Below are positions 1 to 13,800 of a stretch of DNA of 64,000 nt, in pieces. The notes under the pieces were generated by a model. It ran no database searches, was not told where the DNA came from, and was given only the letters and a program-made list of their open reading frames with translations. The translations under genes were made by a program, and so were the position numbers. The stretch lies in contig JAVGWX010000003.1 of assembly GCA_036924085.1 (NCBI GenBank), positions 121,210,264-121,274,263 of the forward strand. Direction: 5' to 3'. This stretch comes from Ariolimax columbianus (Eukaryota; Mollusca; Gastropoda; Stylommatophora; Arionidae). Within the stretch, counting starts at the first letter, position 1. Each line of letters begins with the position of its first letter.

Positions 1-539
1 CAGGTTAGCCTTCCCTCTTCGATCCCTTCTCCTTAGCCAGTCTGGGTACCAGATTAGCCTTCCCTCTTCAATCCCTTCTCCTTAGCCAGTCTGGGTATCA
101 GGTTAGCCTTCCCTCTTTGATCCCTTCTCCTTAGCCAGTCTGGGTACCAGGTTAGCCTTCCCTCTTTGATCCCTTCTCCTTAGCCAGTCTGGGTACCAGG
201 TTAGCCTTCCCTCTTTGATCCCTTCTCCTTAGCCAGCCTGGGTACCAGGTTAGCCTTCCCTCTTTGATCCCTTCTCCTTAGTCAGTCTGGGTACCAGGTT
301 AGCCTTCCCTCTTTGATCCCTTCTCCTTAGCCAGTCTGGGTACCAGGTTAGCCTTCCCTCTTTGATCCCTTCTCCTTAGCCAGTCTGGGTACCAGGTTAG
401 CCTTCCCTCTTTGATCCCTTCTCCTTAGCCAGTCTGGGTACCAGGTTAGCCTTCCCTCTTTGATCCCTTCTCTTTAGCCAGTCTGGGTACCAGGTTAGCC
501 TTCCCTCTTCGATCCCTTCTCCTTAGCCAGCCTGCCCTG
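1..539. repeat. 49-bp tandem array, 11 copies, grown from family A
   Basis: Eleven head-to-tail units of exactly 49 bp (starts at 1, 50, 99 ... 491), containing ccttagccagtctgggtac and differing at only a few bases. The unit matches one internal segment of family A (compare 45160-45207). The sequence after the last unit (540-580) continues as the next part of family A, so the array is an internal expansion of one copy. Confidence 0.95.
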
Positions 540-906
540 TTGTAGTCTGTTATCCAGCATCACCACGTGAAGGTGGAGAATAAACAATGGAAATCACTTG
601 CAACAATAGAAATAAAAATGCTTGGCATACCTTGGGCAGTTAAGAAATCCAGTGAAGATGTATTACCCCCAAAAAAAAACAATATAAAAAAGGTCGCTGC
701 TAACTACATTAAGAAGAAGAAGACAAGTGAAGTTATGAGGGCCTGGAAAATCTTATGAAGATGGTAATTATTGAAGGCAAGACGTGTTAATAAGACAGAT
801 TAAAAGATCTGATGTGATGTAACAATGTGGTTAAGGAAAAAAAAACATATCAAATACTGAAATACTAATAGGGCAGATGGTTGTGGAACGTATTGATTGT
901 CAGTGA

Positions 907-1165
907 CGCTAGGGGAAGTGTGTTACCAAGCGGTTGTAAGCTTGCTTTACAAACCAGACACATCTGGTTCAAATCAAGTTGGGCTCTGCTTGATAGATTG
1001 GGCATTCCATGAGTTTATTCATTCACTGCTTGTCTTAGTCGACACAGCTACAAATAGGTACCTGATGAAGTCAGGGGAAATTATGGACTCGCCGCAGAAA
1101 CTAAGGAGTTGTGCTTTGTTGTCGTCACTTTCATAAAGGACACTCAAATAATGAAGTCATTTCTC
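907..1165 (+). repeat. S2 SINE copy (tRNA-like head)
   Basis: The tRNA-like head has an A-box-like segment near 933 and a B-box relative (tggttcaaatc) at about 966. The body resembles 19600-19855, 21440-21690 and 54595-54850, including 'gggtacctgatgaagtcagg' and a terminal 'aatgaagt'. Confidence 0.65.
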
Positions 1166-1298
1166 AGAGCCATTTTAAAAATACCACTAGACTTGAACCT
1201 TGGAGGTGCAGTGATTAGTGCACTGACTGCCCAACCGAGCAATCTAAGTTTAATCTCAAATTTGGTGCAGGATATTTTCTTAATTACAAAATTGGTTG

Positions 1299-1515
1299 GG
1301 GCAATGGCGTGGCGTAGTGGTTAAGTGACACGGCTCACAATCCGAAGGTGCTGGGTTTGTTCCCCAATTACAGCACCGGCCATTACCCTGGGGAAGCAAA
1401 GCCTTAGAAAATGCAGGAGGAAGCAGACCCTTACATAAAATGCATGCCGAAGTCACATACACTGGGCTGACAGGCGCAATGGGGTCACCCAGCCGCAAAG
1501 ATTGGGTACCAGAAC
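1299..1515 (+). repeat. S1 SINE copy (+)
   Basis: The head gtggcgtagtggttaag looks like a Pol III A box and gggtttgttcccc like a degenerate B box. The body (aaaatgcaggaggaagcaga) is shared with copies at 6763, 7100 (-), 31775 (-) and 43633. Confidence 0.8.
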
Positions 1516-1689
1516 AATTCTGAAAATGTAAAGGCAGCTGGCGGGATGCTAGCCACATCATCTATAGTTGATCAAGAGGGCCTAACACCATGTTCCAAAT
1601 ATACCACACAGCATGTAACAGGATCTTTAGTTAGACATCAAGACTGATACTTAGTAATGAAAAGATGTGATCTTGTCTCTAATCCACAG

Positions 1690-1821
1690 CATGTTACATC
1701 CAACTACCGCTACACTCTTCTTGATATAGGCTCTGTCCTCCAGCTTCTGATGGGAGGAGGCTTCAGGGCTTATTACTGCCGCAAGAGATTCAGACAAAAG
1801 TACCAGGCACTTAAACAAACG
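1690..1821 (+). CDS. TRPM: TRPM exon 1 of window (pre-membrane homology region)
   Basis: Phase 0 to phase 0, 44 codons. It encodes [16 protein letters not shown] followed by [13 protein letters not shown], the counterpart of the 'LxDIG.VI..LMGG.YR..Y.RK.FR' block conserved in TRPM channels between the N-terminal homology regions and the membrane-proximal part. The acceptor is aatccacag before 1690 and the donor is GTATGT at 1822. The next recognised exon is 19.3 kb away and is phase-compatible, so no missing exon is required, although an optional one cannot be excluded. The donor is the first unit of a three-copy 25-bp repeat. Confidence 0.9.
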
Positions 1822-4800
1822 GTATGTCCCTCAACTGTCAAATCATTTATGTCCCTCAACTGTCAAATCATTTATGTCCCTCAACTGTCAAATCAATTAT
1901 ATTTATGAAAAATGTTAATAAATACTAGATGTGTTCAAAAAGTTCCAGAACTTTTAAAAAATTACTTATTGCTGCGATGTCATAATTTGCAGTCAATTTC
2001 TCTGCCTAGTGATGACTTTCTTAAGTAACCCACCAATTTCTGTGTTCTTTGTTGCGATTGTCCTGTAGCTGATTGTTTTAGTGCGTGAAGATTGTGTTTT
2101 GCATTAACTAAAGTTTTGCTTCAAGCTCCTGAAGACATTCATGGTGACTTGTGCAATGTTAAAACAAGTTTATGTTGATCAGTGCTTGAGCCATAACAGA
2201 TGGCAACTGGCATTCAGGACAACCCACAGCTTCAGCTGACTGCACTCAAGTTGTCCATGTTCATGAGATGGTGCATTCCAATTATTGCCTGACAGTTTGG
2301 GAAATAGCATAATGCAACACTTCAGTTGGAACATGCCATGACATTCTAACAGAGAAACATTCTAAGTTGTGGAGAAACAACCCATATGTCACTACTCTTT
2401 CAGGAATTTAAAACAAAGATATTTGTGTTTTCCCAGCAGCTCTACTCACCTGACCTGTCCCCAGCCACTCTACTCACCTGACCTGGCCCCAGCCGCCCTA
2501 CTCACCTGGCCCCAGTCACCCTATTCATCTGACCTGGCCCCGGTAGACCTACTCATCTGACTGCCCCAGCCACACTACTCACCTGACCTGGCCCCAGCCA
2601 CCCTACTCACCTGGCTCCAGCCACCATACACACCTGGCCCTAGCTACCCTATTCATCTGACCTGGCCCCAGCCGCCCTACTCACCTGACCTGGCCCCAGC
2701 CACCCTACTCACCTGGCTCCAGCCACCATACACACCTGGCCCTAGCTACCCTATTCATCTGACCTGGCCCCAGCCGCCCTACTCACCTGACCTGGCCCCA
2801 GCCACCCTACTCACCTGGCTCCAGCCACCATACACACCTGGCCCTAGCTACCCTATTCATCTGACCTGGCCCCAGCCACCCTACTCACCTGACCTGGCCC
2901 CAGCCGCCCTACTCACCTGGCCCCAGTCACCCTATTCATCTGACCTGGCCCCGGTAGACCTACTCACCTGGCTCCAGCCACCATACACACCTGGCCCTAG
3001 CTACCCTATTCATCTGACCTGGCCCCAGCCGCCCTACTCACCTGACCTGGCCCCAGCCACTCTACTCACCTGACCTGTCCCCAGCCACTCTACTCACCTG
3101 ACCTGGCCCCAGCCGCCCAACTCACCTGGCCCCAGTCACCCTATTCATCTGACCTGGCCCCGGTAGACCTACTCATCTGACTTGGCCCCAGTCACCCTAC
3201 TCATCTGACCTCGCTCCAGCCACCATACACACCTGGCCCTAGCTACACTATTCATCTGACTTGGCCCCAGTCACCCTACTCATCTGACCTCGCCCAAGCT
3301 ACCCTACTCACCTGGCTCCAGCCACCATACACACCTGGCCCTAGCTACCCTATTCATCTGACTTGGCCCCAGTCACCCTACTCATCTGACCTCGCCCCAG
3401 CTACCCTACTCACCTGACCTGACCTCAATAGACTTTTCTATTTCCTAAACTGAAATCCACTTGAAAGGACAACAGTTACAGACCACTGAATAGATTCATG
3501 GCAATTCACAAATAATTCTATGTATGATCCTCAAAAATACTTACCGGGACTGCTTCCAGAAGTTAAAACGGTATTGGGAGCGATGTATTAATAGAAGAAT
3601 GGGATATTTAGAAGGAAACAGCTGGTTAATTTCCAGATAAGCCCGAAATAATTATTTTTTAAATGCTCTGGAACTTTTTAAATGGACCTCATTTTGTCCT
3701 CTTTTAAACCGTACAATTCATATTGTCATCTATTTAATTTTGGGAAAGGCATTTTTTAGTTAAATGTTTTTAACGTACATGTCATGGTCATTGTTTTGGG
3801 AGCAATTTGTGTACGTGTATTTTGTTTATGTATGTTGTTGAGTGTTATTCAACTTGTATAGGTTGTCCAAGTAATCCGTATTTATTTGGGATGTGTGAAT
3901 CGGGTGTCTTGTGTACATTTGTATTTTTATCTGTAAATAAAATACGTCTTACTTGTTGTTGTTGTAATTGTCTTGTACAAATATTCTTATAATAGTTGTG
4001 TAAATCAGATGGTCACTGTATAGTCAATTATGCTTTATATTTTGCCTGAGTTATATGTGTTCAACATTGACACTTAATTTACCCGCATCTTAGTTTCTAC
4101 TGATACTGAAGCATTTTAAAAACAAAACACTTACATTTTTGTTTTAGGTTGTTCTTGTTTATTGTCCACAATGAGTAAGTTTACTCTTTGTGCATCCTAA
4201 AAAGGGCTTTAAGTGGCGGGTTGTAGTAGATTTCCTTACATCCCGAGCATGAAAATGAAGGTGGACTGCGGTCATCCTGGTGGTTTTGCTGTGCTTGGCT
4301 TCAACTGTGTGACAATCACTGCTACAGGGATCATGTCGATCCACATCTCATCAACCAGTCTGCCTTGAAAACAGCTAGTTTCCAGGGAACACTACATCGA
4401 AGAGAGATTGTGGTCTTGGTCATTATATTGTGCCCGACCCTGACACGACATCCTGGTCAGTATATTATGCCTGACCCTGATATGACATCCTGACCAGTAT
4501 ATTATGCCTGACCCTGACACGACATTTTGATCAGTATGTTGTGCCTGACAGGACTAGCGTCTCAGTTCCCCTTAGTTTTAGATATAAATGTGAGATGTGA
4601 TGAAGTGCTTTTGAAGCGGTTTTGTTACCCATTGTCCTGCAATCCATGTTGGTATCTCGTTTGAGTCATATATGTTTAATGTTGATGAAATGTCATATAT
4701 ATACACATACACAAACATGCATTGTCGTTTATCTAGAAATAAATGAGTGTGTCCTAATTTCAATTTTTTTTTAAACTTTAATTTTTGGTTATAAATATGA

Positions 4801-7800
4801 TATGCGATGTTTAATACTGTTTTGCTTTCCATTGTTCTCTTAATTTGTATTTATATTTTGTGTTATTATCACAATTTAATTTAATGTCGTACTTATGTGC
4901 ACCGTAGAGTATCTGGAGATGCATCTTATGTTCTACTTCAACTGTTTGTTATATAGAAATTAATTTGTTTCCAATATAAATCTTGAGATATATGTGTTTT
5001 TCAGGCTCCAACTTTATGTCAATATAGGAATTATCTTATTCATTTCTAAATATTGTTTACCTCTAAGCGCAATTTGTTTCTTATAGCTCAAACACAGCAT
5101 CACTTAGTTGTGATCTATTTATCTTCATTAAAAATTCCCTGAAATAACACATATTATATACCAAACTGTTCACAATTGAGGCTAGAATACAATGGAATAC
5201 ACATATTTTGAAAATGGAGGTGAACATTTGTGTATGAGGGATTAAAGTTGCATAATCGTTTTTATTTTTTTTAATTATGAAAAATAAAATTATTCTTCTC
5301 ATCAACGCATTATTCAGCTCTAAACCGACACACGAATAACGTGTAATAAGACTTTCTTTTGATGGTAATCTACGTGAGAAGATGCTCAGAAAGTCACACC
5401 TAATTGGTACAGTTGTTTTCACAGTATTCACATTTTGCTGAAGACATGTAAAGTTAAAAATGTGCTAAAAAATAAAAGCCCAAATCAACACCAGTGTGAG
5501 TGATTACAATTTGCACACACCCAGAAAGAATACTCTTGCTGTATTCAATATATATTTATACACACATTTATATTATACACCCTAGCATGACTGTGCAGGA
5601 TCTTGAACCTTTACTGAATGAATTGTTGAGCTGTTTCTCCCATTGCTTGAGAAAAAAGAGGGATCTGCCCACTCGTCAATAAATTTAGTTTCACTTTCAT
5701 TGATCGACTTAGAACTAAGACTAGATAAAGGATTTGAAATAGCATAATCAGAACAATCAGTATCTTTATCATCACTACCATTCGCAAAAATATAATCTAT
5801 CTATACTGTAAAAACTTTATTTGGTCTGCCTGAAGAGGCATGGGCTAGATTCAAGACTGGATTCTGAAGAAAAAAAGTTATGGTTTCCAAGTACGAAAAT
5901 AATCATTTTTTCTATGAAACTCACGCTAACTCTTCCGGTAATGAAAAGTACAAAATCTGGACTTCCGCCATTAACCAAAATAAAACATTTAGGATAACTA
6001 GGAATTGGAAAATATGTGATTTTGTGAACACAGTCATAAAAGCTGATATATTGGCTCCTGTGTTTTCTGGAGGAAACCGAAAGCCAATGTATCAGCTCAT
6101 GGGAGTGAATGGGTTAATTTTTTTCCTAAATCATAAATATAAATCAGGAGACACATGTTTGTTAAGACCCCAACTGTATGTCAATACAGGAATTAATTTG
6201 TGTCCTAAACCTTGATATAAATGTATATGTCAGACTCCAACTGTATGTCATCATAGGAATGAATTTTTTGTCCTAAATCATAAACATAAATCAAGATTTA
6301 TGTGTTTGTCAGACTTCAACCATATAGCAATAGGGGAATTGCTTGTTGTCATATATGTTATAACTAAAAATCATGAAATATTTTAGTATGTCCAGCTTAA
6401 ATTGTTTGCCAATAAAGAAACAAATCCCCTATATCACATATATACAATATATAGAAAAGACATCAGAAAATCGACAATTTATCAATAAAGGAACTCATTG
6501 CTTTTCATCTCTCACAATCAATATCATATGATCTTTAGATGCTGTACACTTTGTGGCAGGTTAGTTTTATATATCTGGTAGTTGTTATTGTAATCATTTA
6601 CAAAATCAGTTAATTACTCAATGTATTGAGTTATACTAACTCCTTTGTCAAATTATTTTAATAAAATGTGTGCGCTATTGTTGAACTAATCTGAAACTAA
6701 GTAAGGTCTACACCTTCTCATACCTGCCTGCCAGTTGAGATGAAATCATTTACACTTGATTAGGACGGGGGACGGTGTGGGCTAGTGGTTAAGTGACACG
6801 ACTCACAAACCGAAGGTGGTGGGTTCAATCCCCATCACAGCACCGGTCGTTACCCCGGGGAAGCAAACCCTTAGAAAATGCAGGAGGAAGCAAACCCTTA
6901 CATAAAATGCATGCCGAAGTCGAATGCACTGGGCCGACAGGTGCAAAATAAAAACTGCAGTGCAAAGCACACCCGCCTTGGGGAATAGATAAATAAGGCG
7001 AACACACACACACAAACAAACAAACAAAATAGGATCAGTGTTTCCTTCTCAACATTTTTTGTTGTTTTTTTTTGTTTTGTTTTTTTGCATTTTCCTTGTT
7101 TCTCTAATCAACAAGGCAGTGTGCGTTGCACTGCAGTTTTTATTTTGCGCCTGTCGGCCCAGTGCAAACGACTTCAGCATGCATTTTATGTAAGGGTCTG
7201 CTTCCTCCTGCATTTTCTAAGGGTTTGCTTCCCCGGGGTAACGGCCGGTGCTGTGATGGGGATCGAACTCAGCACCTTCTGGTTGTGAGCCGTGTCACTT
7301 AACCACCAGGCCACGCCGTCACCTCTTCTCAATATATCAAAAGAGGGTTATGCATGGGGCTGGCAACCTCATCGTGTGAAAACTATTGCTACGAAACCGC
7401 ACTGCAAATAACTGGAATTAAGTTTCCCTTAAAGCTAGTTAGGATTTGTTGATATGTTGAGCCTATTCTTCTTCAACAGATTGGGTGACAGGACATGAAG
7501 TTAATTAATAACAAGACATGCATATCTTTTGCACTTTCCAAAGTGTATTTTTTTAATACACAGAGACTCCTGGTATTTGAAACAAAACAAAATATGGATT
7601 GGGGTGAAGGGGTGTGTACCATACATAAGGTGGTGGGTAATAAGGAAAATAATGAAACACATTAATATATCAATGTATACTTAGACAGACTTGGAAGTTG
7701 TAGATTCGAACTTATGCTCTATGGTAAACTGAAAAGTATTGATTGATTGATATTTATTTGTCTAGTGTACAACAAAAAGACATGACAAAATAATTGCACA

Positions 7801-10800
7801 GCCTTACACCGCCAAAAATGGCAAAACAAAGTCTGCACATTGCGATCAAACCTGACAGTCTGATAGGTATATTGTAGAAACATGCATACAAATGTTAGCT
7901 TTCACATCTACCCCAGCTGATAATATGGAAAGGGCTAATTCATTATTTATTTTCAAATAATTCAAGAGCTTGGTATGATGACATGAATATGTTGAAGATA
8001 ATGGTTTAGTACGGACTGGCCAACATTAAATATTCTGAGTTGTTAATCGTTCATAATATAATGCTTAATATTGTTTCTCTTATTACCACTTTATTTTACG
8101 ATCTTCTTTATAATTGACTGAATAAAATAAAAGGTATTAGTCATTTTGACATGAGAAAAATATTAAAATACTGTTTACTCAATTGTCAGATAAAACATGA
8201 ACTGTCTCATTGACAAAACCATTGTTTGAGCTGGCAAAAATTGCTTTTCTGTGACATCCAAGTATCTGCTTACAGTTCTAATGAGATTTATTTAAACACT
8301 TATGATGCCCAGTCATATATCAGTGTAGCCCTCCATATTCTTCTGTGCTAGCATTAATGTAAAAATTGTCCAGAACTTGTGATATAGCCATCATACTGAA
8401 TAAGTCTTATACATGTATATCTATAAATATGGGTTTATGTATATATGTATATATATATATATATATGAAAAGGGTATGGGCTGGTGGAAATACAATGCAG
8501 TGTGTTACTTACATCTGTCTTCTATTCTTGTTTGAGCAACTGGTCATGTAAAAGATTTTCCCCTCTAGACCTGTCAAATGAACCCAGTCTAGTTCTCTTT
8601 CTCTCCTGACTTTGGCTCATACTGTACATCGGACCGTTGATTTCTGTCTCAAGATTGCTGGACATTGAGATCACTTGTTTCATTTTGAAGTTTCTGTAAC
8701 AATAGGTTGTTTTTTTTTTTTTTTGGTGCATCCAACCCCCAACCTAGAGGTCTAGGATGACGCTCTTAATCTATTTCCTTACCAGTGATGTCAGGCCAGG
8801 AAGGTCGTCACGGATCTTCAGAGTTTTTGTTGGTAGTGCTGTTTACCAATTCTTTTGTTGCCATTCTGACATGTATTTATTTGTTACTCATCGCATGCCC
8901 TGTGGTTTTGAAGTTTGTCATAGAGAACACCAAGTTGTGCTGCTTTCTCCTGGCAGGGTTCTAGTATTTTTCTTGTGTGGACTTTGGAGTTTGGATCCCT
9001 AGATCTTCTCTTCCCATTATTATTGTGGTAACTGTTGATTTTTCATTCTTTAATGTTTTGCACGACCCCCTCTAAAAAACAAATAATTACAAGTTCATTG
9101 CAGGTAACATCCATTTGTCTGCTCTCTGTCTGTAATGCTTTACTTTGTCTCTTATGTCCTTCTCCTTCGTGTTTTTCAGCTAGGTCTATATGATTACATT
9201 TTTATATGTTGTTATTATTATCTCAGGCATTTCCATTGTCTCTTTATCTGTGCATTACTGTCCTGTTTCGCATTTGCTTTTCTATTGAAATCAAAAGATT
9301 CTGCTAATGCTGCTATTAGCAATCCACAGTAAGTTCAACAAGCTCTTTCATCAGTGTATCAATGTTTTTGGGACTTCTACTTTACATATTTTCTTTTTCC
9401 TCTAAATTGGATGGGGAAATATAGTTTTAGTAAAATGATATGTACAAATCTTTGCATTGAAATGCTGTCTGAGGCTCTGACTTGCACTGAACTTGAATTT
9501 AAGTGAGGAAAGGTTGCGCAGAAAATCAACCTTACTCTCTCGTCCTGAGCTATCTGCAATGAGATAAAGGTCAAGGTAGTTCCATAACAGACGCTTCCAT
9601 CAGAAATAAAGTGTTACAGACTTCATAGTAATAGGTCGCAGTTTTTATTTTAAATGTGAGATTGGGTGAGAAGTTCCCTTGCTTGTCTGTGTTCTCTCAC
9701 AGTAAGTTATAAACCACTGCACATAACACCTGGAATGATTGCTGCCTTGGAGCAAACCCAAAACCTTTGCAATGAGAAACGAGCACATAACCACACTGAT
9801 ACTATGAGCTTGCTCATCCAAAATTACTGTTTGAAATTAGAGACCTTGTAGCAAAAACCATTGGCTATATTACATTTTCAAACACTTGCAAAGGGGATTG
9901 TTTCAGGAGATTTAAAATATTCCGGAGTGATCAACTAGCTCCAAAAGAGCAAAAAACTATGCATTATCTGCATAGTCTGCTAAATGTTTATAATCAAAGA
10001 AGACATTGTAATGCACTTCAACAAAATTAATCTAATTAGAAATAGTCAGCATGGGTTTACTGGAGTTGGATCATACTTAACAAATCTATTTGAATTCATG
10101 GTTACCAAAATGATAGATGGAGGAGAGTCAATGGATCTTATTTATCTAGATTTTGCAAATACCTTTGATAGAGTACCTCATCAAAGATTATTTAGCAAGT
10201 TGAAATCATATGGAATAGGTGAAGTTGCAAAATGATTTGAAAATTGGTTAATGGGAAGATGGCAGAGAGTGAACATAAATAAGGAATACTCTGAGTGATG
10301 TGAAGGTTAAAAAATGGAGTGCCACATGGCTCAGTTTTTTGTTTACTAAATTATTTTTTATATATATCAACGATTTAGACATTGATGTTGAATCTATGAT
10401 TACAAAATTTACAGATGACACAAAACTATGCAGAGCTGTCTCATCTAAAGCAGGGATGGATATATTGAGGCCGGATGTAAATAAAATTCAAAAATGAACT
10501 TAGTGCTGGAAAATGGAGTTTAATGTATATAAATGTACAGTCACCCTCATAATTAGATTCAATATGAAATATAATTACAGTAAGGGAGAGAACAATATTA
10601 GAAAGATATAAATAGAAAGGGACCTAGGAGTTATAATAGATCATACAAGGTGATGGGAAAAAGGAAGTGATAGTCAAACTGTATAAAGCATTAGTTTGAA
10701 CTAGATTGGAGTACTGTGTTCAGGTGTGATGTCTTTGTCATAGAGGGGATATAAACGTGCTGGAAAGGATTCTAAGAAAAGCAACAAAGCTGATAGTGGA

Positions 10801-13800
10801 ATTCTGGAATTATAGTTATGAGGAAAGAAAAACCAGCCAAGTGTCTAGAAAAGAGAAGAATTCGAGGGGACAATACAGGTTTATAATATAATGAAGGGAA
10901 AGGACAAATTAGGCTATAACAAGTTTTTCAAAATACAACCGACTACAAGAAGAAGAGGAAACAGCTACAAATTAATTAAGGAAAGGTTCAGATTAGATAT
11001 TAAGAAATATTGTTTTAGTCAGAGAGTAGTGAATGCTTAGTATGCATTGCCACAGTAAATACTGGGGACAGGGTCAGCTAATACATTCAAGAATAGATTG
11101 AATGCACACAGTTATTTATAGATCAAGTGGAGTAAACAAAAACTGGTTGTAAACAAACTGCAGAGTTTTCTAAATCAGTATAAAGAAGTTAAGGATAACG
11201 TTAATGTACAAGGTCGATAACAAACAACGCATGAGAGAAGAGTACAATACTTCAAATCCTGGTATTCAAACAGGCATGATAATGTCTGTTGCCAGGTAGC
11301 TGAATGCTTCGGCTATACGTAGTAGATATTTTACAACTTCCTGCAGCTTACTAGGCCTGGGGGAAGGTACAAATAATTTGGGTAGATTTTTAACTAGAAT
11401 TTTTGTCCGAGCAGCGGCTGCTAAGCCAACTCTTTTAGATTTCTAACTGCCAAGGCATTTTTCACGTGCTCGACACTGGACACTGAATTTCGACCTCATT
11501 ATCCAGAGATCAGGGGAATTTTTACTAGAAAATCCATATAAAAAAATCACGGCCTCCACCGTGATTCGAACCCGCGACCTCCAGCACTCAATGGTCTCGA
11601 GGTAAGGTGTCTCCCTCAAGAGTACAATGCTTTAGCTTAAATGACACATGTATTTCACTCCAGTCAGCTTTGTTAGTTTGTATATAAGTAAAAACTAAAG
11701 ATCCTGTTGAGATGCCAGTGTGGCATATTGGAAATATGGTGTAAGGCCGATATTTTTCTTGACCAGTGTGTTGAATAATAATGAGCACACTTTAACAGAA
11801 GATGTTTGTATGAAATATTATTCTGCCAAACTGTTTGTATCCACATTACATTAACTAACCTCATTTGTTGTCTTCTATTTGACTGATTTGACCTTGTCTA
11901 GTCATCAAATGCAGACTTTAAGGTAATATTTATTCTCATTATTTTTTTAACAGCAGTTTTATAAATACCAAAGAGCTTGAACATTTTCTGTTAAGAATGT
12001 TGTTAGTATCATTTGAGTCCATTAAAATTGTAAATGGGAAACTGTGATGTGAAAACTTCTAGTCATTAGCTTATAATAACTTTGAAACTTTGAACTCACA
12101 CAAATACAATGTTAAATTCATTCATTTTACTATAAAATGAAAATTCACAGGAGTCTAATTTACTTGCATAATTTGTTGTAATGACAATCAGAAGCTATTC
12201 ACTTTATTGTTCTTAATATGAACATTATGTTATGCATATAAATAATTGTTTATTTTGTTACTAAAATTCTGTATTAAAGAGCATAAGTCAAATAAATTCC
12301 AGAATATTTTTTGTATATCCAAAATGGATAATGCAATAAAAGGTAAAATCTGTTAACTATGATGTCTGTATCTCTTATTTTTATTTTATTTTTTTCAAAT
12401 TTTGGCTCTGGAGGCATGAGACTTGTAAATTGTGTTTTGAAAATATGCAAGATTTAAAGGATAGCTTCTTTTAACTAATGTGCAGATAATTTGTTCATGA
12501 CAGACATGCCCTAATCTAAGCAAAAAGATTCTAGAGTATGCTGCTTCTCAAATTGTAGCAATGAGAGCATGAATCATATACAATTAGGAATAATTGTGCA
12601 CTATGAAGCTAAACTACTTTTAGCCCATGTGCCACTGTTATGTTAATAGCTTTTGTACTTTAATATAACCAGATCATCTTTGGTCTGGGGTGAACAAGCA
12701 TGCCTCAACCTAAGGAGGCTTAAAAGGTTTTGTTTTTAAAATTTAATTTGAAAACACAACTACAAATTAATTTAATGCATCCTTTCTTATATCTTGTTAC
12801 TAGTGTTCATAAAATGTGGATTTAACAAGAATTTTGATAATCAATTTTGCTGTAAAATACTTTTGGATATTCCTTTATTTTTTCAAGTTAGATATTTTGT
12901 AGTTTTCCTCGCATGGATCCCAGAGTCCTTTACTGGCGAGGAAAGAATAGTTCCACTCTACTTTCATGCATATAATTACAAAACATGACCTAAAAGGACT
13001 GTTTATAACAATTTGCAACAGAAACCACCCCTGCAGATGCACAAAGCGCTTTCAGTATGAGCCATCTACATCGATAGTGTTGCACTGCTTTGAAAAGCGA
13101 GAAATGGAGTGTTAGTTTTTTTTTAGTTGAACTAGAATAATTCATTTTAAATGTAAAATGCAACGATTTATTCCTGAACTTTTGTTTAAATATTTCACTG
13201 TATTTATTACTTGCAATGGCTTAGTCCAGAGAAACCACAAAGCTATCCATGGTAAACAGTTTGTTTATATAGCTGTGAAAAATGTTGCCAATAGAATTAT
13301 GATTTTTAAGTCATCCCTGTTATAGAATCACAGCACATTGGTATTGCTTTTCATGGTGTGAATTGCATTGCTTTTCTTGGTGTGAATTGCGAATTTTTGT
13401 TTTTCTCAATCCTGCCCACCTCACCCACTCCTCACACCCCTTTTGAAATAATCCAGATGTGTTGTCTCTTGTTCTTTTATTATTCTAATTTTTACATTTC
13501 TCATTTATTGTGATTGGTGTTTGATATGAACTTTGTTCTTAGAGACATAAAGGAATTATATTGAGGAGCATGAGGTGTATATAATACGTGATGCATTTTT
13601 TTGTTCTATAAATGTAATGAGGAACATGCAAAAATATAAATATTACCTTTGCTCTAATAGACATAAAAGAATATAATTAATTTTGTTCTCATAAATGTAT
13701 AGACAATAATAAGGAACATGCAACATATAAATATAACTCAGGCCTGGGGTACAAAAGAGACCCAGAAGCCATTGTATTAACTGTGATCAATATTATTGAA

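Noticed and set aside
1..539. Regular array that superficially resembles a CRISPR
   Set aside because: The whole 49-bp unit is conserved with no variable spacers, and the context is an animal intron or repeat.
5081..5431. 116-codon minus-strand frame in intron 1
   Set aside because: AT-rich composition, no homology or splice context. Consistent with chance.
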